64,000 bases of DNA, taken from contig NZ_CP095732.1 in NCBI RefSeq assembly GCF_020447305.1, positions 1,892,501-1,956,500 on the forward strand, written 5' to 3'. Below the pieces are notes generated by a model. It was given only the letters and a program-made list of their open reading frames with translations, was not told the DNA's origin and did not search any database. The stretch is from Abyssibius alkaniclasticus. Lineage in GTDB: Bacteria; Pseudomonadota; Alphaproteobacteria; Rhodobacterales; Rhodobacteraceae. Below, piece after piece: positions 55,321 through 63,777 of the stretch. Position numbers and translations under genes: made by a program. The first letter of the stretch is position 1. The number at the start of each line of letters is the position of its first letter.

Positions 55321-56529
55321 ATGAACGAGATCACCACAACCCAGGGGCAGCGCAACCTGCCGCGCTATTTTGCAACCATGTTCGCCATGCTGGGCGGGCT
55401 GAAACAGGGCGCGGTGCGCTTTACCCTGCCCGATGGCCGCGTGTTTCGTGCCGAAGGCCAGGCAGCGGGCGATATGGGCGAGATCATCGTGCGCCGTGGT
55501 TCGATGTTTGCGCGCATCGCGCGCGACGGGCAATTGGGCGTGTCAGAAAGCTATATGGATGGCGACTGGGACAGCCCGGATCTGCTGCGCCTGCTCGATG
55601 TGCTGATGCCCAGCAACGAGGCTTTTGCCGGCCAGATGCGCGGCGTGGGGCTGGTGCGCAGCTATGAGCGGTTGCGCCACTGGCTGCGCGGCAATTCGCG
55701 CAGCCAGGCGCAGCGCAATATCGCGCATCACTATGATTTGGGGAATGAATTTTACAGCCAGTGGCTGGATGAGAGCATGACCTATTCCAGCGCGCTGTTC
55801 GCCACGCCGCAAGACAGCCTTGCCGATGCGCAGCGCGCCAAATATGCCGCCATTTGCGACGGGCTGAATCTGCGCCAGGGCGATAACTTGCTGGAAATTG
55901 GCTGCGGCTGGGGCGGCTTTGCGGAATATGCGGCGCGCGAGCGTGGCGCGAAGGTGACAGGGCTGACGATTTCGCGCGCCCAGCATGATTTTGCCGCCGC
56001 GCGAATGCAGCGACTGGGGCTGAATGACCGGGTGGAGATTGTGTTGCGCGACTATCGCGATGCGCGCGGGCAATATGATGGCATTGCCTCGATCGAAATG
56101 TTCGAGGCCGTGGGCGAACCCTATTGGCCCGCCTATTTCGACACCGTGAAAGAGCGGCTCAAACACGGCGCGCGCGCGGCGCTGCAAATTATCACCATCC
56201 GCGATGATCTGTTTGACCATTACCGCAAACATGTTGATTTCATTCAGAAATACATCTTCCCCGGCGGGATGCTCCCCTCGCCGCACGCGCTGGCGCAGCA
56301 AACCGCGCAGGCAGGGTTGCAGGCGGTGAAAAGCTTTGACTTTGCACCAAGCTATTCGCGCACATTGCGGCTATGGATGGCCGAGTTCAACGCCAAATGG
56401 GAGGGCATCCGCCAGCTTGGCTTTGACGAGCGGTTCCGCCGGATGTGGAATTTCTACCTTGCCTCATGTGCCGCGGGCTTTGCGGGGCGGCAGATTGGCG
56501 TGGTGCAGAACACCTATCAGCGGGCCTAG
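55321..56529 (+). CDS. cfa: Cyclopropane-fatty-acyl-phospholipid synthase
   Basis: The enzyme adds a methylene group from SAM to double bonds in membrane lipids. The 402-residue protein has an N-terminal regulatory part and a catalytic SAM domain: NIAHHYDLGNEFYSQWLDES near residue 135, LLEIGCGWGGFAEYAA at about 190-205, the active-site GIASIEMFEAVGE near 258 and KYIFPGGMLPSP near 310. The start ATG 55321 matches the family. It lies 73 bp beyond acuI and may have its own promoter. Its end overlaps the convergent DUF6134 gene by four bases. Confidence 0.93.
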   Translation: MNEITTTQGQRNLPRYFATMFAMLGGLKQGAVRFTLPDGRVFRAEGQAAGDMGEIIVRRGSMFARIARDGQLGVSESYMDGDWDSPDLLRLLDVLMPSNEAFAGQMRGVGLVRSYERLRHWLRGNSRSQAQRNIAHHYDLGNEFYSQWLDESMTYSSALFATPQDSLADAQRAKYAAICDGLNLRQGDNLLEIGCGWGGFAEYAARERGAKVTGLTISRAQHDFAAARMQRLGLNDRVEIVLRDYRDARGQYDGIASIEMFEAVGEPYWPAYFDTVKERLKHGARAALQIITIRDDLFDHYRKHVDFIQKYIFPGGMLPSPHALAQQTAQAGLQAVKSFDFAPSYSRTLRLWMAEFNAKWEGIRQLGFDERFRRMWNFYLASCAAGFAGRQIGVVQNTYQRA

Positions 56530-57212
56530 CCCAGCCAGACCGACATCAACGACCCTGCACCCGGACGCGCCAGAAAGCTGACGCGCTGGCCGGCAAGGCT
56601 GCGCTGGCTGCCGACCCATTCGCCGCGCTCGGTATAAAACAGGTCTATCTCCATATCGCCGCGCACGGTGTAACGGGTGACATTGGTGGGGCCGGCGGCG
56701 GTTTCAAGCGTCATCGGGCCGGCATTGCCGGCGCGGATGTTCAAAGGCCGGCCATCTTGCGTGGAAATCCACACCGGGCGGGTGAGAAAATCGGCCGCAA
56801 AAAAGCTGGAGGTCGCGGGGTTGCCCGGCACAAGCCCCGAATAGCGCGAGCCGTTCACCTGCACACCGCCATTTGTGGCGCTGGCATTGGCGAATTCTGC
56901 ACTGCCATCGTTATTGGTGGTGGCTTCGAGGTTCTGCAAACGGCCACCCTGCCAGGTTTCGCGCGCCTGCAAATCATAGCTGAAATTGAGCAGGCCAAGG
57001 ATGGAAATATCGAGATTGGCGCTGACATCGGCGACGATGCTGCTGCCCTGCCGGCGCAGGCTGACCGTGCTGGCCCCAATTTCGCGACGCCCGATCTTGA
57101 TCACGAAATCGCGCCGCGCGCTGGCGGCCGCCCAGATCGCGGTCGGGCTGCTCAGGGCAAGCGCGCCAGCCGCCCCGCCGGTTTTCAGAAAATCACGCCG
57201 CGAAAACACCAT
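56526..57212 (-). CDS. DUF6134-family protein with Tat signal
   Basis: The 228-residue protein begins MVFSRRDFLKTGGAAGALAL, a twin-arginine export signal, with cleavage likely after AIWAA. The mature part is rich in beta-strand patterns (DFVIKIGRREIGASTVSL, RLQNLEATTNNDG) and ends with a short motif VSFLARPGAGSLMSV. This matches DUF6134, a family without known function. Tat use suggests folding or cofactor loading before export. I prefer the ATG at 57212, four codons inside a longer frame from 57224. Confidence 0.72.
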   Translation of the reverse strand: MVFSRRDFLKTGGAAGALALSSPTAIWAAASARRDFVIKIGRREIGASTVSLRRQGSSIVADVSANLDISILGLLNFSYDLQARETWQGGRLQNLEATTNNDGSAEFANASATNGGVQVNGSRYSGLVPGNPATSSFFAADFLTRPVWISTQDGRPLNIRAGNAGPMTLETAAGPTNVTRYTVRGDMEIDLFYTERGEWVGSQRSLAGQRVSFLARPGAGSLMSVWLG

Positions 57213-57332
57213 TGCACTACCCATTTATTCTGCGCTCTGCCACAATCCGGCCAGCGCCTATGGGCGATATATAATGCAATTCGCCGCCAGATCAAACCGG
57301 GCGGCTTGCGCTGACATGAAGGGTAACATTTC

Positions 57333-58475
57333 GTGCGGAACCTGTTTTTTTACGGCACATTGCGCGATGCCGATGTGCTGGCAATGGTTTTGGGCCCGGA
57401 ACGCGCCACGCTGACGCCGGCCGTGCTGGATGACCATGTGGCAATGGCGGTCGCGGGCGAGACCTTTCCGATAATTCACGCGAAGATCGGCGCGCAAGCG
57501 CATGGTTTATTGGCAGAAAACCTGAGTGATGAAGCTGTTGAACGGCTGAATTATTTCGAGCTTGGCTTTGGCTATGAGCTGCGCAGCCTTGCCGTGCGCG
57601 CCGGTGCGCGGGTGGTGCAGGCGCAGGTTTATTTCTGCCCGCCCGGCCTGTTTGCAACCGATGGCGAATGGGATTTTGCCCATTGGGGCCAGCGCCAGAA
57701 GCCGCTGTTTCTGGAGGCGGGGGCCGAGTTCATGGCGCAATATGGGCGGATTCCGGCTGACAGGCTGGAGCCGTTCTGGGCGGGAATGCGCGTGCGCGCG
57801 CTGGCGCGCATTGCCGGGCGGGCCACGAATGCGCCAGCGGTTTTGCGCAAAACCCATAAGGACGAGGTGGAAACCATCGCCATGCAGCGCCCCTATCTGG
57901 GGTATTTCGCAATGGAGGAATTCGAGCTTCGATTGCGCAAATTCAACGGCGAGATGAGCGGGCCGCTGCGCCGCGCGGTGTTTGCCAGCGGCGATGCCGT
58001 TACCGTGCTGCCCTATGATGCGGTGCGCGATTCTGTGCTGCTGGTCGAACAATTCCGCCCCGGCCCCTTTGCGCGGCAAGACCCGAACCCCTGGTGCCTT
58101 GAGGCGATTGCCGGGCGTATGGATGCCGATGAAAGCCCCGAGGCAACCGCCCGGCGCGAGGCGGTTGAGGAGGCGGGGCTTGTTCTTGGTGAAATGGAGC
58201 GGATGTTTGGCTATTACACATCGCCCGGTGCGGTGGCGGAATATATTACCGGCTTCGTGGCGCAGGTCGATCTGGGCAAGGCGGGCGGCTATTTCGGGTT
58301 GGAGGCCGAGCAGGAGGATATTCGCGCGCTTGTGGTGCCGTTTGAGGCAGCCCATGCCACCATTGCCAGCGGCGAGGCGAATAACGCGCCGCTGCTGTTA
58401 AGCCTGCAATGGCTGGCGGCGAACCGCGCGCGGCTGCGCAGGCTCTGGGCCGGTGAACAAGGTAGTGTTGCTTGA
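57333..58475 (+). CDS. trgB: GGCT-NUDIX fusion protein (TrgB-like)
   Basis: The 380-residue protein fuses an AIG2/gamma-glutamylcyclotransferase-like domain (starting LFFYGTLRD, residues 4-12) to a C-terminal NUDIX domain related to ADP-ribose pyrophosphatases. The NUDIX box runs from Gly261 in GRMDADESPEATARREAVEE to about residue 283. In Rhodobacter sphaeroides, trgB lies next to cysK in a tellurite-resistance locus, the same order as here; the symbol rests on this similarity of architecture and context. The start is GTG with GAAGGG ahead. No trgA is seen. Confidence 0.8.
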   Translation: MRNLFFYGTLRDADVLAMVLGPERATLTPAVLDDHVAMAVAGETFPIIHAKIGAQAHGLLAENLSDEAVERLNYFELGFGYELRSLAVRAGARVVQAQVYFCPPGLFATDGEWDFAHWGQRQKPLFLEAGAEFMAQYGRIPADRLEPFWAGMRVRALARIAGRATNAPAVLRKTHKDEVETIAMQRPYLGYFAMEEFELRLRKFNGEMSGPLRRAVFASGDAVTVLPYDAVRDSVLLVEQFRPGPFARQDPNPWCLEAIAGRMDADESPEATARREAVEEAGLVLGEMERMFGYYTSPGAVAEYITGFVAQVDLGKAGGYFGLEAEQEDIRALVVPFEAAHATIASGEANNAPLLLSLQWLAANRARLRRLWAGEQGSVA

Positions 58476-58543
58476 AGCTGGGCTAGCAACACCGTATTGG
58501 TGGGCCAAGCGCGCCGCGCAAAGCACGGATGAAAGGGACTGAC

Positions 58544-59584
58544 ATGCAGGTTTACAGCGATCTGGCCGCGGCCATTGGAAATACGCCGCTGATCAAGCTG
58601 CGCCGGGCTTCCGAGGAAACCGGCTGCACGATTCTGGGCAAGGCCGAATTCATGAATCCCGGCCAATCGGTCAAGGACCGCGCGGCGCTGAGCATCATCC
58701 GCGCTGCAATCGCCTCGGGCGAATTGCGCCCCGGTGGCACGATTGTTGAAGGCACGGCGGGCAATACCGGCATCGGGCTGGCGCTGGTGGGCGCCTCGAT
58801 GGGGTTCAAGACCGTCATCGTCATTCCTGAAACCCAAAGTCAGGAAAAGAAGGACATGATCCGCCTTGCCGGTGCGCAACTGGTGCAAGTGCCTGCAAAA
58901 CCATACAAAAACCCCAATAACTATGTGCGTTACTCGGGGCGTTTGGCGGCGGAACTGGCCAAGACCGACCCGAATGGCGCGATCTGGGCCAACCAGTTTG
59001 ACAATGTCGCCAACCGTCAGGCGCATATCGACACGACCGCGCCGGAAATTCTGGAGCAGACTCAGGGCGGGGTGGACGGGTTTATATGCTCCATCGGCTC
59101 GGGCGGCACCTTGGCGGGTGTGGCTGCCGGGCTGCGCGCCATCAAACCGCAGGTGAAAATCGGGCTGGCCGACCCGGGCGGCAGTGCGATGTATGGGCAT
59201 TATATTGAAGGCGAGCTGAAGGCCGAGGGCGGCTCGATTACCGAAGGCATCGGGCAGGGGCGCATTACCGCCAATCTGGAAGGGCTGAAGGTTGATATGG
59301 GCTATCGCATTCCTGATGGCGAAGCCTTGCCGGTCGTGTTTGATCTGTTGGCCGAGGAAGGCCTGTGCCTTGGCGGCTCGTCGGGCATCAACATTGCGGG
59401 GGCCATGCGCATGGCGCGCGATTTGGGGCCGGGCCATGTGATTGTGACCATGCTGTGCGATTATGGCACGCGCTATCAGTCCAAACTGTTCAACCCGGCG
59501 TTTCTGCGTGAAAAGAACCTGCCGGTGCCGGCCTGGCTTGCGGCGACGGGCGCTGACCTGCCGGATGTATTTGCCGATGAATAG
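58544..59584 (+). CDS. cysK: Cysteine synthase A
   Basis: CysK makes cysteine from O-acetylserine and sulfide. The 346-residue fold-II PLP enzyme has the cofactor lysine Lys44 in NPGQSVKDRAA, the substrate loop EGTAGNTGIGLAL near residue 68, GSGGTLAGVAAGLRA near 175 and GGSSGINIAGAM near 275. AAAGGGA precedes the ATG at 58544. Together with TrgB it matches the Rhodobacter tellurite-resistance arrangement, in which CysK affects tellurite tolerance. Its end overlaps the channel gene start by eight bases. Confidence 0.95.
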   Translation: MQVYSDLAAAIGNTPLIKLRRASEETGCTILGKAEFMNPGQSVKDRAALSIIRAAIASGELRPGGTIVEGTAGNTGIGLALVGASMGFKTVIVIPETQSQEKKDMIRLAGAQLVQVPAKPYKNPNNYVRYSGRLAAELAKTDPNGAIWANQFDNVANRQAHIDTTAPEILEQTQGGVDGFICSIGSGGTLAGVAAGLRAIKPQVKIGLADPGGSAMYGHYIEGELKAEGGSITEGIGQGRITANLEGLKVDMGYRIPDGEALPVVFDLLAEEGLCLGGSSGINIAGAMRMARDLGPGHVIVTMLCDYGTRYQSKLFNPAFLREKNLPVPAWLAATGADLPDVFADE

Positions 59585-61979
59585 CCGCTGGCGCAGCCTT
59601 GCCGCGGCGCTACTGCTGGCGCTGGCCGGGGCTGCGCCCGGGGCGGCCCAGCAACCGGCGCCCGCCGAAGTTAGCGCGCAAGACCAGATTGCCGCCTGGA
59701 ACCAGACCGCAACCCGCGCCGAAGATGTGCTGGTGCAGGGCGCGGCTTCGACCGCGTCGCTGGAAACGCTGCGCGCCGATCTGGCAGCACAACGCGCAGC
59801 GGCGCTGGCCTTTCAGGAAGCGAATACCGACCGCGGCAAAACCCTGTCCGCACAGCTGGAGGCCCTTGGGCCACCGCCAACCGACGGGATTGCCGAGGCC
59901 GAGGAAATTTCCGCCCGGCGGCGTGACCTGGTCCGGCAGGTGACGCAAATCACCGTGCCGATGCTGGCCGCGCAAGACGCCTATCGCCGCGCCGATACGC
60001 TGATTGGCGAGATTGATGCGCTGATCCGCGCGCGCCTGGCCAGTGAGCTTGTCGCGCTTGGCCCGGCGGCCATAAACCCGCAGCATTGGCCCAAAGCCTA
60101 TATGGAAACGCAAGGGTTTGTGGCGCGGATTACCACCGAAATCGGCAATGCGCTGAAAAACCCCGTGCGGCGCAGCTATATGGTGCGCCAATTGCCGGTC
60201 GTGGTCATGGCGCTGCTTGCCGGGCTGGTGATTTTGGTCAGCATCCGGCGTGCAGCACTTGGGCGGATCGAGGCCGGGCTGACCCAGCGCACGGCCCTGC
60301 GCGAACGTGTGCTATGGGTGGCGGCGCTGAATCTGGGGCGGCTGGCGCTGCCCGCGCTTGGCGCCTGGGCGCTGATCTGGGCGCTGAAAACCGCCGCAAT
60401 TCTGGGGCTGAACGGGCAGGCGATTTTGCGCGTGCTGCCGGCAATGGCCGCGGTGATGATCGGCGGCAACTGGCTGGCGCATAGCCTGTTTTCGCCGCGC
60501 TTGTCGCAAGTGCGGCTCGTGCCGCTCAGCGACCATCAGGCCCGCCATGCCAGCCAGATCGTGCAAGGCCTGGCGCTGATCTGGGCCTTGCGGATTGTGA
60601 CCGACGCCGCCGTGCAGCGCGGCCAGTTCAGCAGCGAAACCGCCGCTGTGCTTAGCCTTGTGCTGATCGGCATTGGCGCGGTTCTGCTATGGCGGCTGGC
60701 GCGCAGCCTGCATTTGGTGCTGGATGCGGAAAACGCGCAGACCGAAAGCGTTGGGCGCAGTTTTCTGGCCTTTCTGCGCCGGCTGGTTCTGGTGGTTGGG
60801 CTTGTCGCCCCGCTGATGGCGGCAATCGGCTATTTTGCCTTTGCGCGCTTCCTGTTTTACCCGACAATTCAGACACTTGCACTGTTTGGCATGGTCTATG
60901 TCCTGGTTGTGCTGGTCAATGATATTCTGGGCAGTCTGCTGGCAAGCGATGACCCCGAACAGCTTGACCTGACCTCGGAACAGCGGATTTTACCGGTGCT
61001 GATCGGCCTGCTTTTCGCGCTTGTCGCCATGCCGTTCTTCGCGCTGATCTGGGGCGCGCGCGTGAGCGACCTGACCGAGCTGTGGGTCTGGGCGAATGAT
61101 GGCGTGTCCATCGGTGGCGCACGGTTCAGCCTGCGCGACCTTGCGGTGCTGGTCATCGTCTTCCTGATCGGGTTTTTCATTACCCGCCTGCTGCAAAAAA
61201 TGCTGCGCACGGCGGTGTTGCCGCGCACACGCATGGATGCGGGCGGGCGCAATGCCATGCTGTCGGGGGTGGGCTATGTCGGCTATACGCTGGCCGCGCT
61301 GGCCGCGATTTCAGCCACCGGGCTGAACCTGTCGAGCCTGGCAATCGTGGCCGGTGCGCTTTCGGTCGGCATTGGTTTTGGGTTGCAGAATATCGTGTCG
61401 AATTTCGTTTCGGGCATTATCCTGCTGATCGAGCGGCCCATCAAGGAAGGCGACTGGATCGAGGTTTCGGGCTTTGCGGGCTATGTGCGCGGCATTCGCG
61501 TGCGCTCGACCCTGATTGAAACCTTCGATCGGGGGGCGGTCATCCTGCCCAATTCCGACCTGATCGCCGGCACCGTGCTGAACTGGACGCATTCCAACCT
61601 TGTGGGAAGGGTAAAGGTGCCGGTGGGCGTGGCCTATGGCTCGGACCCGCGCCTGGTAGAGCGTGTGTTGATGGAAATTGCCGAAAACCACCCGATGGCG
61701 CTGAAAAACCCCGGCCCGAGCGTGGTTTTCATGGGGTTTGGCGCCGATTCGATGGATTTCGAGCTGCGGGCGTTTCTGCGCGATGTGAACTGGATGCTCA
61801 GCGCGCAGTCGGACATGAATTTCGAAATCGTGCGCCGCTTCAAGGAAGAGGGGATCGAAATTCCCTTCGCGCAGCGCGATATCAATTTCCGCGACCTCAA
61901 GGGCATCAGCAACGCGCTGCGTGATGCAATTCACCCCCCCAAACCCGAAAGCGGCCCGCGCACCGAGCTGGAACCCTGA
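59577..61979 (+). CDS. DUF3772-type mechanosensitive channel (MscS family)
   Basis: The 800-residue protein has a signal peptide (ending near GAAPGAAQQ), a periplasmic helical DUF3772 region to about residue 190, roughly ten spans, and a C-terminal MscS domain. The pore helix and beta domain read LSVGIGFGLQNIVSNFVSG near residue 600, then IERPIKEGDWIEVSGFAGYV and RSTLIETFDRGAVILPNSDL. It should release solutes under osmotic shock. ATG 59577 overlaps the cysK stop (ATGAATAG), suggesting translation coupling. Confidence 0.93.
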   Translation: MNSRWRSLAAALLLALAGAAPGAAQQPAPAEVSAQDQIAAWNQTATRAEDVLVQGAASTASLETLRADLAAQRAAALAFQEANTDRGKTLSAQLEALGPPPTDGIAEAEEISARRRDLVRQVTQITVPMLAAQDAYRRADTLIGEIDALIRARLASELVALGPAAINPQHWPKAYMETQGFVARITTEIGNALKNPVRRSYMVRQLPVVVMALLAGLVILVSIRRAALGRIEAGLTQRTALRERVLWVAALNLGRLALPALGAWALIWALKTAAILGLNGQAILRVLPAMAAVMIGGNWLAHSLFSPRLSQVRLVPLSDHQARHASQIVQGLALIWALRIVTDAAVQRGQFSSETAAVLSLVLIGIGAVLLWRLARSLHLVLDAENAQTESVGRSFLAFLRRLVLVVGLVAPLMAAIGYFAFARFLFYPTIQTLALFGMVYVLVVLVNDILGSLLASDDPEQLDLTSEQRILPVLIGLLFALVAMPFFALIWGARVSDLTELWVWANDGVSIGGARFSLRDLAVLVIVFLIGFFITRLLQKMLRTAVLPRTRMDAGGRNAMLSGVGYVGYTLAALAAISATGLNLSSLAIVAGALSVGIGFGLQNIVSNFVSGIILLIERPIKEGDWIEVSGFAGYVRGIRVRSTLIETFDRGAVILPNSDLIAGTVLNWTHSNLVGRVKVPVGVAYGSDPRLVERVLMEIAENHPMALKNPGPSVVFMGFGADSMDFELRAFLRDVNWMLSAQSDMNFEIVRRFKEEGIEIPFAQRDINFRDLKGISNALRDAIHPPKPESGPRTELEP

Positions 61980-62173
61980 GCCGCGGCGCGCCTTGCCCGG
62001 AATGTCTGACCGCAACACGCGCCGGCCCCGTATGGCGTTCAGGTTCTGGCGACAAATCCCCGCGACCGGACCGGCGCACCGACCTGCGCAAACGCATTGC
62101 CCGCACCGGGATGCGAAATAGCGCAGCCAACCCCTTGCAAAGCGCGCGCAACTCGCGCTACACACCGCCCCAC

Positions 62174-62263
62174 GGACAGGTGGCCGAGTGGTCGAAGGCG
62201 CACGCCTGGAAAGTGTGTAGGCGGGGAACCGTCTCCAGGGTTCGAATCCCTGTCTGTCCGCCA
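62174..62263 (+). tRNA. tRNA-Ser (anticodon GGA)
   Basis: A 90-base tRNA with a long variable arm. Acceptor arms are GGACAGG and TCTGTCC with one G-T pair, the anticodon loop is CTGGAAA with GGA at 62208-62210, and the T arm contains GGTTCGAATCC. CCA is encoded. It reads serine codons UCC and UCU. Confidence 0.97.
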
Positions 62264-62289
62264 CTTGCCTTTGTGAAACGTTTCTCCCC

Positions 62290-62311
62290 ATCCGGCTGCG
62301 GCTGGATTTTT
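62290..62311 (+). terminator. Terminator after tRNA-Ser
   Basis: ATCCGGC and GCTGGAT form a seven-base-pair stem with one wobble around TGCG, followed by TTTTT. It starts 27 bp after the tRNA. Confidence 0.7.
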
Positions 62312-62472
62312 CCGTTGTTTTCGGGGGGTATGCGGGTGGGGCTGGCGCTGAGCTTTGCAGCGGTAGAAATTCGACATTTCGCAAGGCGAGAAGAGGCCGG
62401 TTGTTGAACGGTGCCACGACGCGCCTGAACGCGGGGTGCTTTTGGCAGCGGCTTGTATGTTGCGGCCTGAAG

Positions 62473-63708
62473 CTAAATTTCTGGTGGCGTCCTTATTGGC
62501 GATGAGGTCAGAAACCCGGCTATCGCGTTTACGGCCGCGCCCATGTCGGCGGCGCTGGCATATTCATCGGGATGGTGGCTGAGGCCATTCTTGCAGCGGA
62601 CAAACAGCATTGCGATCGGGCAGAGATCGGACATGGCCGAGGCATCGTGGGTTGCCCCGGATGGCAGTTTGACAAGGCGTTGCCCGCTTTGCTCAACCGC
62701 CTTGGCCAGGGCATCGGACAGGGCCGGGTCACAGGCGACAGCCGGTTGCTCGTAGGTCTTTGTCATCTCGAAAGTCAGGCCAGAATCTTGCGCTATTTGT
62801 GTGCCGAACGCGCGCATTTGCCTGGCGAAACTTTGCCTTTCACCATCGGAAACCGAGCGAATTTCGAGCGAAAACGCCGTTGTGTCGGGAATGGCATTTA
62901 CGGCGTTGGGATGGACCAGTAGAGAGCCGACAGTGGCGCGGATGCTGTGCGTTTCCCTGGCCAGATCCGAAGTGGCACTGACAAAACGCGATGCCGCAAC
63001 AAGCGCGTCACGGCGATCTGCCATCGGCACCGTGCCCGCGTGACCGGTTTCGCCGACGAAGCGAAGGCTGTTGCGCTCGATCCCGCAGATTCCGGTGACA
63101 ACCCCGAGCGCGGCGTCTTGCCCCTCCAATACTGGCCCTTGTTCGATATGCGCTTCGAGATATCCCAGAACCTCGGACGGCGCGCGTGCAAGATTGTCAA
63201 GCCGCGCCGGATCGCCACCGAAACCGGCAAGTGCCGCGCCAAGTGCCACGCCTTCGCTGTCTTCAAGGCTCAGCGCGGATTTTTCATATGTTCCGGCAAG
63301 CGCGCGCGGGCCAAGCAGGGCGGTTGGAAAACGCACGCCTTCTTCATCGGCAAATGCGAGGACTTCAACTGAACAGCCGGGTTTTGCGCCTTCGCGTTTC
63401 AGTTTCTCAAGCGCCAGACAGGCCAGGACGACCCCCATGATGCCATCATAGCGCCCGCCATTTGGAACGGAATCCTGATGCGAGCCTATCAGCAAGGTCT
63501 TGCTGCCTTCGGGCCCGTCATGGCGGCCGATCAGGGTTGATGCCGCGTCCATGCGCGGGTGCAGCCCTGCTGCGGTCATCCAGTCACGTATGTGGTTCAG
63601 GGCTGCCTTATGCTCTGGCGTGAACGGCAGGCGCGTTACGCCGCCGCCGGTTTGCGAGCATTTGGCGATTTCAGACAGGCGGGTTTGGGCAATAACGCCG
63701 AAGTTCAT
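62473..63708 (-). CDS. M20-family Zn-dependent hydrolase (N-carbamoyl-amino-acid/allantoate type)
   Basis: The 411-residue protein is of the AllC/HyuC group, which hydrolyses N-carbamoyl amino acids, allantoate or ureidoglycine. Visible motifs are LIGSHQDSVPNGGRYDGIMG near residue 75 with metal-binding His and Asp, FADEEGVRFPTALLGPRAL near 120, HIEQGPVLEGQ near 190, GETGHAGTVPMADRRD near 220 and SGATHDASAMSDLCP near 350. I take the second ATG (63708) since GGA lies six bases ahead. It is divergent from a GntR gene. Confidence 0.88.
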   Translation of the reverse strand: MNFGVIAQTRLSEIAKCSQTGGGVTRLPFTPEHKAALNHIRDWMTAAGLHPRMDAASTLIGRHDGPEGSKTLLIGSHQDSVPNGGRYDGIMGVVLACLALEKLKREGAKPGCSVEVLAFADEEGVRFPTALLGPRALAGTYEKSALSLEDSEGVALGAALAGFGGDPARLDNLARAPSEVLGYLEAHIEQGPVLEGQDAALGVVTGICGIERNSLRFVGETGHAGTVPMADRRDALVAASRFVSATSDLARETHSIRATVGSLLVHPNAVNAIPDTTAFSLEIRSVSDGERQSFARQMRAFGTQIAQDSGLTFEMTKTYEQPAVACDPALSDALAKAVEQSGQRLVKLPSGATHDASAMSDLCPIAMLFVRCKNGLSHHPDEYASAADMGAAVNAIAGFLTSSPIRTPPEI

Positions 63709-63720
63709 ATGCATTCCAAA

Positions 63721-63734
63721 TTTATTATGATAAA
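63721..63734. promoter_or_regulatory. Operator candidate between the hydrolase and GntR genes
   Basis: TTTAT and ATAAA arms flank TATG in an AT-rich 69-bp gap between two divergent genes, in an otherwise GC-rich region. This is a natural site for the adjacent GntR-type regulator; no sequence proof exists. Confidence 0.4.
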
Positions 63735-63777
63735 TTATTAGCTACACAAGAGTTCAACCCTCGTCTAGAAAAATGTG

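Noticed and set aside
62312-62472. Small gene or RNA between the tRNA-Ser terminator and the hydrolase gene
   Set aside because: No start with a ribosome site, no stable conserved-looking hairpin and no known RNA motif were found.
62174-62472. tRNA-Ser as an integration site for a genomic island
   Set aside because: No integrase gene and no repeat of the tRNA 3' end were seen within the window.
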